From positions 1-27,858 of the forward strand of contig CAYUIJ010000021.1 of NCBI GenBank assembly GCA_964444735.1: DNA of 27,858 bases. The letters run 5' to 3'. Shown piece by piece: positions 1 to 7,411 of this stretch (position 1 is the stretch's first letter; each line of letters begins with the position of its first letter). The notes beneath the pieces were generated by a model that made no database searches, was not told where the DNA came from, and saw nothing but the letters and a program-made list of their open reading frames with translations. A program made the position numbers and the translations under genes. The DNA comes from Phocaeicola_A sp964444735. GTDB taxonomy: Bacteria > Bacteroidota > Bacteroidia > Bacteroidales > Bacteroidaceae.

Positions 1-50
1 CAAATCCTTCATCATTTTTCTCCCCTCTCATTAACATATTTAACAATTAT

Positions 51-60
51 CCCCCCCCCC
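51..60. repeat. C10 homopolymer tract upstream of GH28
   Basis: Ten consecutive C bases lie about 170 bp upstream of the first GH28 gene in otherwise AT-rich DNA. Such tracts are prone to slippage, but this one is outside any reading frame I can support. The rest of 1-231 shows no gene. A TATTTTTG sequence at 183-190 resembles a Bacteroidetes -7 element but has no TTTG at the expected distance. Confidence 0.6.
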
Positions 61-231
61 ACGCTCTCCGAAATTACAGCCCATTTGATAAATTTAGATC
101 TTTCGTTTCTTTTTTGCGGTTTGTCTGACCTATTGATCTGAGATGTCAAGCATCATGTTATCCTCATTTGACTCCTTTTGTCTATTTTTGTATGGAAATA
201 TTATTAGTTAACCTCTAAATACCGGTTATAT

Positions 232-1815
232 ATGAAAGAAATACTATCTCTTTTTTGTTCGGCAAGAAAGAAGTTTTTACAGCTTTCTGTGTTATGTTGT
301 TGCGGGTTTATAACATTGCAAGCTCAGACAGATGTGCAGATTCCTACTACCGAACAAGTGGGGGCTGCACAGATGCCCGATACCATTGCTCCCATTTACG
401 CACCATTTGATATGCCGCAACTGAATAAACCGATTTTTCCCAATTACAGCATTACTGTAAAGGAGAAATGTGTAAAAAAAGGTCAATTGGCTACATCCGT
501 CATTCAGACAGCCATTGATGATGTGTTCAAACACGGCGGGGGTACAGTAATTATTCCCGAAGGAATATGGAACACCGGTCGCATTATCTTAAAAAGCAAT
601 GTGAATCTGTATCTTGACAAAGGGGCGGAGCTGCATTTCAGTGGTGATGTAAAAGATTATCTTCCGGTAGTGTTTACCCGTAGCGCAGGTATTGAGGGGA
701 TGTCATTAGGAAGTTGCATTTATGCTAACGGACAGGAAAACATCGCCGTTACCGGACGCGGAAAAATGATCGGCCCGGATCGGGACTGTCAGATACTGAA
801 ACAGAATATAGGCTATGGTGACTTTGACAAATACATTGCATACGACAAGCCTGCTACCGAACGAATCTATGACGGACATGACAATACTTCGGTATTCCTG
901 CCTACCTTTATCGGACCGATAAACTGCAAGAATGTATATATTGAAGGAGTGACATTGGAGCGTTCTGTTTTCTGGAATGTTGTCCCCGTATATTGTGAGA
1001 ATGTAATCATACGAGGTGTTACTGTTAACTCGACAGGCATACCTACAGGCGATGGCATGGATATTGAGTCGTGCAAGAATGTGCTGATAGAATACAATAC
1101 CCTTTCTACCGGCGATGACTGCTTTACTATCAAATCAGGTCGTGGCATTGACGGAATGCGTGTAAACCGTCCTAGCGAGAATATTGTGTTGCGCTATAAC
1201 CTGGCTAAGATTGGGCACGGAGGCATTACTTGCGGAAGTGAAACCGCCGGAATGATTCGTGACATATATGCTCACGACTGTGTATTTCAAGGGACGGATA
1301 CAGGACTTCGTTTCAAGACCCGCCGTCCACGAGGAGGAGGTGGCGAAGATCTTTACTATGAGCGTATTCGCATGAATCTTGAAGCTTCGGCCATCCATTT
1401 TGATATGTTGGGCTCAAGTACTTATGTCGGTTCACAGGCTGCCCGCAAAATGCAGAAGCCCGATGAATTTACTCCGGTATATCGTAATGTGCATATAAAA
1501 GACATTATTATAGAAAATGCTTCTTATTTTCTGAAAGTAGCGGGTATTCCCGAATCGCCTGCACGTAATGTCGAAATTAATAATGTCAAGTCAAACAGTA
1601 AGAACCTGATGCTTATCAATGACATGAACGGCTTGGAACTGAAGCATGCCGTATTGCAGTCGGCCGATAACAAGATACAGATTTCAAACGGACGCAATCT
1701 GCACTTTGAAGATATTCGTTTCAGAGTGAATGGAGAAAAGGTGGTGAGACAAGTTGACGGAAAACTTTCTGAGAACATTTATTTCAAGAACTGTAAACCA
1801 TACGTTCAGGAATAA
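232..1815 (+). CDS. Secreted GH28 family protein (polygalacturonase/rhamnogalacturonase-like)
   Basis: This 527-residue protein has an N-terminal signal peptide (about residues 1-31, hydrophobic core then LQAQ). The rest is a right-handed beta-helix of the GH28 type. The family signatures appear in order: TGD (D274), GDD (D295, D296), GHG (H329) and RFK (R360-K362). GH28 enzymes hydrolyse galacturonan or rhamnogalacturonan with inversion, and these aspartates and the histidine are the expected catalytic set. The N-terminal DFGA.PDG strand found in most members is absent: residues 75-85 read VTVKEK-like sequence instead. It shares a PFDMP....P.FP.Y motif (residues 58-72) with the other GH28 protein of this window, so the two are probably paralogues. 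It stands alone on this strand and is probably exported to the periplasm or outer surface. The exact pectic substrate cannot be read from sequence. Confidence 0.88.
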   Translation: MKEILSLFCSARKKFLQLSVLCCCGFITLQAQTDVQIPTTEQVGAAQMPDTIAPIYAPFDMPQLNKPIFPNYSITVKEKCVKKGQLATSVIQTAIDDVFKHGGGTVIIPEGIWNTGRIILKSNVNLYLDKGAELHFSGDVKDYLPVVFTRSAGIEGMSLGSCIYANGQENIAVTGRGKMIGPDRDCQILKQNIGYGDFDKYIAYDKPATERIYDGHDNTSVFLPTFIGPINCKNVYIEGVTLERSVFWNVVPVYCENVIIRGVTVNSTGIPTGDGMDIESCKNVLIEYNTLSTGDDCFTIKSGRGIDGMRVNRPSENIVLRYNLAKIGHGGITCGSETAGMIRDIYAHDCVFQGTDTGLRFKTRRPRGGGGEDLYYERIRMNLEASAIHFDMLGSSTYVGSQAARKMQKPDEFTPVYRNVHIKDIIIENASYFLKVAGIPESPARNVEINNVKSNSKNLMLINDMNGLELKHAVLQSADNKIQISNGRNLHFEDIRFRVNGEKVVRQVDGKLSENIYFKNCKPYVQE

Positions 1816-1858
1816 ACATATTACCGGTTCTTATTGCGCAAATGCGTGAAAAAGCCGG

Positions 1859-1894
1859 CATAACCGTATTTGTATAAATCAATTTACGGTTATG
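1859..1894. repeat. 10-bp perfect inverted repeat after GH28
   Basis: CATAACCGTA (1859-1868) and TACGGTTATG (1885-1894) form a perfect 10-bp stem with a 16-nt loop, 43 bp past the GH28 stop. There is no T-tract on the plus side, so it is at best a weak terminator or an RNA 3'-end stabilising hairpin. Confidence 0.45.
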
Positions 1895-2014
1895 AAGATT
1901 CGTCTGATGTTATTGGCCTGTTTGTCAGGGCCCGGACTAAAGGCCAACTCTCTGACAGCAGATCTTTTATCTTCTATTGAAGACAATTATGAAGATTTAT
2001 TCACAGAATATTAG
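1892..2014 (+). CDS. Possible 40-residue secreted peptide or gene remnant
   Basis: An ATG reading frame of 40 codons starts in the right arm of the inverted repeat and ends just before ung. The first 18 residues (MKIRLMLLACLSGPGLKA) look like a short signal peptide, and the remainder is acidic (SSIEDNYEDLFTEY). I recognise no family. It could be a true small exported peptide, the surviving start of a lost gene, or chance. It is too short for coding statistics to help. Confidence 0.22.
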   Translation: MKIRLMLLACLSGPGLKANSLTADLLSSIEDNYEDLFTEY

Positions 2015-2022
2015 TATGTTTG
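2015..2022 (+). promoter_or_regulatory. Bacteroidetes -7 element before ung
   Basis: TATGTTTG matches the TAnnTTTG -7 consensus 34 bp before the ung start. No TTTG -33 box is present at 19-21 bp, so the promoter may be weak. Confidence 0.4.
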
Positions 2023-2056
2023 CTGACAACATGAATTTTATTAAACATACAACACA

Positions 2057-2719
2057 ATGAATGTACAGATAGAAGAAAGCTGGAAGAGACATTTAGCACC
2101 CGAATTTGACAAGGATTATTTTATCAGCTTAACCGATTTCGTCAGAAAGGAATACCGGCAAACTACCATATATCCTCCAGGAAAACTTATATTCAACGCT
2201 TTTAATCTTTGTCCTTTTGATAAGGTAAAAGTGGTTATCATCGGGCAGGACCCGTATCACGGGCCGGGACAGGCTCACGGACTCTGCTTCTCGGTAAATG
2301 ACGGCATACCCTTTCCCCCATCGCTGGTGAATATATTCAAGGAAATACAAGCCGATTTAGGAACGCCTGTTCCGTCAAGCGGGAATCTTGCCCGTTGGGC
2401 GAAACAGGGAGTGCTGCTACTAAACGCTACCCTGACCGTACGCGCCCGCCAGGCGGGCTCACACCAACACAAAGGATGGGAGGAATTCACCGATGCTGCC
2501 ATACGCGCACTGGCGGAAGAACGAGAGCATTTGGTGTTTATTTTGTGGGGATCATACGCACAGAAAAAAGGAGCGTTCATCAACCGCGGCAAACATTTGG
2601 TACTGACTTCCGCACACCCGTCTCCTCTGTCGGCCTGCAACGGTTTTTTTGGTAACCATCATTTCAGTCTGACAAACAATTATCTGAAAGATCACGGAGA
2701 AACACCGATTGAATGGTAA
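2057..2719 (+). CDS. ung: Uracil-DNA glycosylase, family 1
   Basis: This 220-residue protein matches the usual length of family 1 UDG. It carries the water-activating motif GQDPYHGPGQAHGLCFSV (catalytic D65), the LLLNATLTV strand, the WGSYAQKKG segment and the DNA-intercalating loop HPSPLSA starting at H187. Family members excise uracil, from cytosine deamination or dUMP misincorporation, and start base-excision repair in the cytoplasm. The ATG fits the family N-terminus. The gene is probably monocistronic: a -7 element lies just upstream, and the convergent lptD ends 54 bp downstream. Confidence 0.97.
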   Translation: MNVQIEESWKRHLAPEFDKDYFISLTDFVRKEYRQTTIYPPGKLIFNAFNLCPFDKVKVVIIGQDPYHGPGQAHGLCFSVNDGIPFPPSLVNIFKEIQADLGTPVPSSGNLARWAKQGVLLLNATLTVRARQAGSHQHKGWEEFTDAAIRALAEEREHLVFILWGSYAQKKGAFINRGKHLVLTSAHPSPLSACNGFFGNHHFSLTNNYLKDHGETPIEW

Positions 2720-2773
2720 ACCAATGCTTACCTGAGAACTTAAGGCCGCACCACTTTCTATAAGTCGCTATTG

Positions 2774-5527
2774 TCAATACCACTCTACGTTACTGCTGTA
2801 ACTGCTTCGCTTATCCCACTTCAACGCGTCTTTCAGCATGCTGGCATTGGCACTGATTGAGAAGTTATATGACTGATAAGCACCGAACACAAGTCCGCAA
2901 CTCATACTGAAACAGTGAAGGTCACGGGTTATATTCACACTGGTCATTGATATTTTTTTTGCCTCAAAGTCATACCCGCTGGAAAAGTTTACGTTCCATT
3001 TTTCAGACAGCTTGACGTTACCGCTAAAATTCATAGTTTGCGTGTATTTATAAGGATAACGCATGGTCTTGATATTGATTTTTGCCATACGGTTCTCACT
3101 CATGATAATACCATAAGAAACAGTCAGAGACCAAGGCATACTGAACTTTAAATAGCCATCTTCATCAACCTCTGCACTGACTTTTTTCTTCTTCTGTTTT
3201 AGCTGATCCTCATTTGGATTCTCTTCATCATAATCATCATCATCTTCTTCTTCAGCATCTTTATTTTCTTTATCTTCATCATCTTTTGAGAACCATTTCT
3301 TCCATGTATTATTATCAAATGTATAAGAGAAATTCTGACTCATTCCTGAAAAACGGCCGAAACGCCCATATGACCATTCCGTACGGTTACCCTCCACAAC
3401 TTGTCCATGCTCATCAAACTCATATGCATAGGTTGCAAAACGCGCCGACAAATTAAAAGTTTTGTTTTTTGACAGTTTCAGTCGTAAAGTCAAATCCATA
3501 TCACTCCACGGCTTTGTTTTTGCCGCTAAATTATAAGACATTCCTATCCGCAACTCATCAATCAGGCTCAGTTTTTTTACACCGGTAGAATCTTTGTCAG
3601 ACTTGACTTTCATTTCAAGATTGTTCGACAGAGAAAAAGTAATGCTTCCTGTCTTACCCTTACTTGGTACTCCATAAAGAGAATTCTCATACAAGGAATA
3701 CTGTCTGGTATAAACTTCTCCGTTTTCATCAGTGTACACATAAGTATCATAATAACCATAATGCGGACTGCTAAAGTCTGGCGACATGCTATAACTTATA
3801 CTCGGCGTGATGACATGACGAATCATTTCTATCTTATCACCGAATATCTGCGGAATCGGCTTGTAAAACCCATATAGCTTGGTGTTGGCTGATATGCTGA
3901 AATTATAATCATACACGCGGTTAAATCCGTAGATAGTATCGCGCACCACCTGTTGTGTCTGCGCATCCCATGATTGTTTGACTTTGTTTGTATACCAACG
4001 TTCGGTATAATTGAAAGATGGGGTTATATTGATATAATTAAACAGAGAGAACGTGGCCTGTATAGGAATATAATGCTTCATTCCGTTACGCCAATCCTTA
4101 ACCAGATTGGATTTCAGAATATAATCTTCTTTCGCTGTAATACTGTTGCTAAGCTGGCCCGTATATTGTAATGAGATTTTTTCATACCACCGTTCCTTAC
4201 CCGACATTTTCTTGCGCTTGAACGGATAGATACGATTAAGGTTAATATTCAAATCGGGAATAGTAAGCGAAACAATTGAGTCTTGTGTGTTTTGAGATGC
4301 ATTAAACGTACTTGAAATAGTAAGGCCTATATCAGGAAAAGTACGAGAATAGCTGACACTTGAAGCTTTTGTACTTTGTGAATAAAGACTAGGATCATAT
4401 AAACTGCTAAGATTATTCTTATCATAACTTGTTGAAGAATAATTCACACTGGCCATGAAATTTGTATTGGGATTTGCCTTAGGATCCTGACGGTGGGTCC
4501 ATTGTAAACGGAAACTGCGTGTTTCAGTATAATCGGGCATTCCTTTATCACCAGTCTTGATATCTTGATAGTTAAAGCTGAAATTACCCGAATACCTGTA
4601 TCGTTTATTATAGGTCGAAGCGGCATTCAGTTCCCAAGAACCTTTGGTATAAATACCTCCAGTCAGTCGCAGATCAATGTTGTCATTAATGGCAAAATAG
4701 TAACCGCCGTCACGCAAATAGAAACCTCGTGTAGACTCGTCACCATAGCTTGGCATCAAGAATCCTGACGAATAGCTACTGTTGAAAGGAAAGAATCCGA
4801 ACGGAATGGCTATAGGAAGCGGAACATCGGCTACAACCAGCCAGGCCGGACCGAAAACCACATTCTTCTTAGGACGCACCTTTGCCCTGCTCAATGCCAA
4901 ATAAAAATGCGGATGCTCATGATCGTCACAAGTAGTATATCGTCCGTGCTCCATGTAATATTCTTCATTACTTCCCTTTTTGGCATTTTCACTGGTTATA
5001 TAGCCTTCGCCTTGCTCTGTAGTAATATTGTTGATAAAGCCTTTTTTTGACTTGAAATTATAGCTCATCTTCTCTGATTCATATGGCGTTTCACCATCTT
5101 TAAATACCGGCTTCCCGCTCAGAACACCTGCCGTATCAGCTACACCATTGGCATGAACGATGCTGCTGTCAAGATTCATGGCTATAACCGCAGCAGTAAG
5201 CTCTATGTTCTGATAATTGACTTTCGCATTACCATACATACGGGCAAATCCGTCAAAAGAAGTCATTACGATAGAATCGGAAGAAGAAAAGGTTACGGGA
5301 GCATCCAGCGCATCTTTTTTCTCCTGAGCCGTATCGGCCTGCAATGTATCAACCATCAGAGTATCACGAAACAAAGAATCAACAAGTGTCAAAGAATCGA
5401 CAGTCAATGTGTCGGCTACTTTTTTTTGCCTTGTCTTGCGGCGTTGGGCATCCATTCCCTGTGGCATTAAGACTAATGCAAGCATGAAGATTAATGGTAT
5501 GTATAGACAGTCTCTTAACGATTTCAT
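2774..5527 (-). CDS. lptD: LptD-like outer-membrane LPS assembly protein
   Basis: This 917-residue protein has a signal peptide (hydrophobic residues about 9-25), a Thr/Asp/Leu-rich linker, an OstA-like N-terminal region with AxVNYQNIELTA and MNLDSS (about residues 100-125), and a long beta-barrel of alternating Y/S/N strands ending in WY. This is the architecture of Bacteroidetes LptD, which inserts LPS or lipooligosaccharide into the outer leaflet. An upstream in-frame TTG would add one residue; the adjacent ATG at 5527 is the more likely start. A strongly acidic low-complexity stretch (KDDEDKENKDAEEEDDDDYD, about residues 745-780, ending in a KKKK run) sits between barrel strands, probably in a surface loop. 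No other lpt gene is nearby. Confidence 0.85.
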   Translation of the reverse strand: MKSLRDCLYIPLIFMLALVLMPQGMDAQRRKTRQKKVADTLTVDSLTLVDSLFRDTLMVDTLQADTAQEKKDALDAPVTFSSSDSIVMTSFDGFARMYGNAKVNYQNIELTAAVIAMNLDSSIVHANGVADTAGVLSGKPVFKDGETPYESEKMSYNFKSKKGFINNITTEQGEGYITSENAKKGSNEEYYMEHGRYTTCDDHEHPHFYLALSRAKVRPKKNVVFGPAWLVVADVPLPIAIPFGFFPFNSSYSSGFLMPSYGDESTRGFYLRDGGYYFAINDNIDLRLTGGIYTKGSWELNAASTYNKRYRYSGNFSFNYQDIKTGDKGMPDYTETRSFRLQWTHRQDPKANPNTNFMASVNYSSTSYDKNNLSSLYDPSLYSQSTKASSVSYSRTFPDIGLTISSTFNASQNTQDSIVSLTIPDLNINLNRIYPFKRKKMSGKERWYEKISLQYTGQLSNSITAKEDYILKSNLVKDWRNGMKHYIPIQATFSLFNYINITPSFNYTERWYTNKVKQSWDAQTQQVVRDTIYGFNRVYDYNFSISANTKLYGFYKPIPQIFGDKIEMIRHVITPSISYSMSPDFSSPHYGYYDTYVYTDENGEVYTRQYSLYENSLYGVPSKGKTGSITFSLSNNLEMKVKSDKDSTGVKKLSLIDELRIGMSYNLAAKTKPWSDMDLTLRLKLSKNKTFNLSARFATYAYEFDEHGQVVEGNRTEWSYGRFGRFSGMSQNFSYTFDNNTWKKWFSKDDEDKENKDAEEEDDDDYDEENPNEDQLKQKKKKVSAEVDEDGYLKFSMPWSLTVSYGIIMSENRMAKINIKTMRYPYKYTQTMNFSGNVKLSEKWNVNFSSGYDFEAKKISMTSVNITRDLHCFSMSCGLVFGAYQSYNFSISANASMLKDALKWDKRSSYSSNVEWY

Positions 5528-6290
5528 CAAACACTATTTGCAATTAAGCAGTAAAATTACACATTATCTGTAATTACAAGAAAGTTATCTTTTAATTTTA
5601 TTGATTTTTAGGTGTTATAGAAACATTCATATAGCCACCTCCGAGTACGGCACAGTACACAAAGAAAAACAGCAATACAACATTTTACAAGTTGGATATA
5701 ACGTTCTGATATACAGGATATTTAACATGAACTTAATAGCGCGGCTACAAAACGTGAGCCATTTCAGCTAATATATGTAAGTTTATAAGTTTTTTCAGCC
5801 TGTATACCGTTCTTCAGAGGACAAACAACAATACCCGCCACGACAGTGGCAATTATAAATCCTCCCGCTTTCAGCTGAAAGACTGCCGCCACGTCACAAC
5901 ACCGCATTGTCCATGCTGTTCTTTCACGTAAGCAATACAAAAGGCTATATCGGGGGACCTTTGCATGAAAATCAACAGGCTCATTGTGATACTTGATTTG
6001 TCTATTTACCATAAATATACTGAATTTCAACAAAATACACAAATAGTTCCGCCTCAATTCTATCAACCATTCAGTGTTAAACTAATCTTCGGACATTATG
6101 CGGATAATCATTTTTGCGAAATATTTGCAGGTCTCAAGAATTTTCACGAAATTTGAAATGAAGTTATGCATAATCAGAGTGATGGTGATAGAGGTATTGT
6201 CTATCTAAATTGTCAAGAATCAATGATATGTGAAACTTTTTACGCGTCATGTTTACCTTAATTTAATTCCGCGAACGGGTTACAAAATAT
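5528..6290. other. Gene-poor interval between lptD and the PfkB kinase
   Basis: About 760 bp contain no protein I can recognise. One minus-strand open frame (6066-5764, 100 residues) has erratic composition and no known motif, and a plus-strand frame at 5965-6156 overlaps it. Both are probably chance or decayed. A 7-bp inverted repeat AATTACA/TGTAATT (5555-5561 and 5569-5575) lies about 30 bp upstream of lptD and could be an operator. The interval must hold the lptD and kinase promoters, but I see no strong TTTG/TAnnTTTG pair. Confidence 0.5.
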
Positions 6291-7220
6291 ATGGTACGAA
6301 AAGTCATAGGTATAGGAGAAACTATTTTAGATATTTTATTTAAAAACGGGCAGCCTACAGCCGCTGTTCCCGGAGGTTCTGTATTCAACGGTATTATTTC
6401 ACTCGGCAGAATGGGTGTAAATGTGGACTTCATCAGCGAAACCGGTAACGATAAAGTAGGAAACATCATTCTTGACTTTATGAAAGAAAACGGTATAGGC
6501 ACTTCATACGTTAATGTATTCCCCGAAGGAAAAACGCCCGTCTCACTGGCATTCCTGAATGAAAAGAACGAGCCGGAATATTTGTTCTACAAAGATTATC
6601 CGTCACAGCGTCTGGATGTATCGTATCCAGAAATTTCATCTGACGATATTGTGATATTCGGCTCTTATTTTGTGCTGAATCCTGTTCTGCGCGGCAAAGT
6701 ATCGGGCTTCCTTTCATACGCATACAACAGCGGAGCTATTTTGTATTATGATGTAAATTTCCGGAGTACCCATATATCCGATGCTATCAAGCTGAATGCC
6801 ACTATCATCGAGAATATGGAACTGGCAGACATTGTACGCGGCTCAACAGAAGATTTCAAGAACATGTTTGGCATAGCACAGCCCGACAAGGTTTACAAGG
6901 ATAAGGTGAAGTTCTATTGCCCACGTATGATTTGCACAGACGGAAGCGGAACAGTCGCTTTAAGGGCCGGAAAACTGAATAAAGATTATCCTGTTAAACA
7001 GATTGAGACTGTAAGTACTGTTGGCGCCGGTGATAATTTCAATGCCGGAATCATATACGGATTGTTAAAAAGCCGCATATGCAGAGCAGACCTCCCCGAA
7101 CTTACAGAACGTGACTGGGACAGCATCATGCAATGCGGACTTGATTTCTCGGCAGAAGCATGCCGTAATACAGGCAATTCCGTTTCAACGGAATTTGCAC
7201 AGGCATATCGTAACAACTGA
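6291..7220 (+). CDS. PfkB-family carbohydrate kinase (fructokinase-like)
   Basis: This 309-residue protein of the ribokinase/PfkB fold starts with GIGETILDI. It has the sugar-binding PGGSVFN segment (residues 27-33) and the ATP/anion-hole signature TVGAGDNFNAG with the catalytic Asp at about residue 248. Length and motif order fit fructokinase or related hexose/keto-acid sugar kinases, which phosphorylate a monosaccharide with ATP in the cytoplasm. The substrate cannot be fixed from sequence. The gene stands alone, facing the hsd operon across a 190-bp gap. There are no obvious transporters or regulators beside it. Confidence 0.88.
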   Translation: MVRKVIGIGETILDILFKNGQPTAAVPGGSVFNGIISLGRMGVNVDFISETGNDKVGNIILDFMKENGIGTSYVNVFPEGKTPVSLAFLNEKNEPEYLFYKDYPSQRLDVSYPEISSDDIVIFGSYFVLNPVLRGKVSGFLSYAYNSGAILYYDVNFRSTHISDAIKLNATIIENMELADIVRGSTEDFKNMFGIAQPDKVYKDKVKFYCPRMICTDGSGTVALRAGKLNKDYPVKQIETVSTVGAGDNFNAGIIYGLLKSRICRADLPELTERDWDSIMQCGLDFSAEACRNTGNSVSTEFAQAYRNN

Positions 7221-7315
7221 GACCTCTCTGCAAAAACAGCGTTACCAATTGACAATATCTTAAAGAGTGTTGAAAAGTCACATAAGGAAAACCCTTTGGA
7301 ATCTTTCCAAAATTC

Positions 7316-7349
7316 CGGCGGAATACCGTTTCCTGACAATATTCCGCCG
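7316..7349. terminator. Hairpin between the convergent kinase and hsdR genes
   Basis: CGGCGGAATA (7316-7325) and TATTCCGCCG (7340-7349) form a perfect 10-bp GC-rich stem with a 14-nt loop. A smaller stem (TTTGGAA/TTCCAAA) precedes it. They lie between two convergent genes, as expected for a shared transcription end, but there is no clear T-tract on either side. Confidence 0.45.
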
Positions 7350-7411
7350 AAATGGGCCTTTAAGCCGGTTAATGTGATTCTGCTGCATACCGAATTTATT
7401 CGGCCAAACTA

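Noticed and set aside
5764..6066. 100-codon minus-strand open frame
   Set aside because: No recognisable motif, erratic composition and overlap with another frame; kept only as part of the intergenic description.
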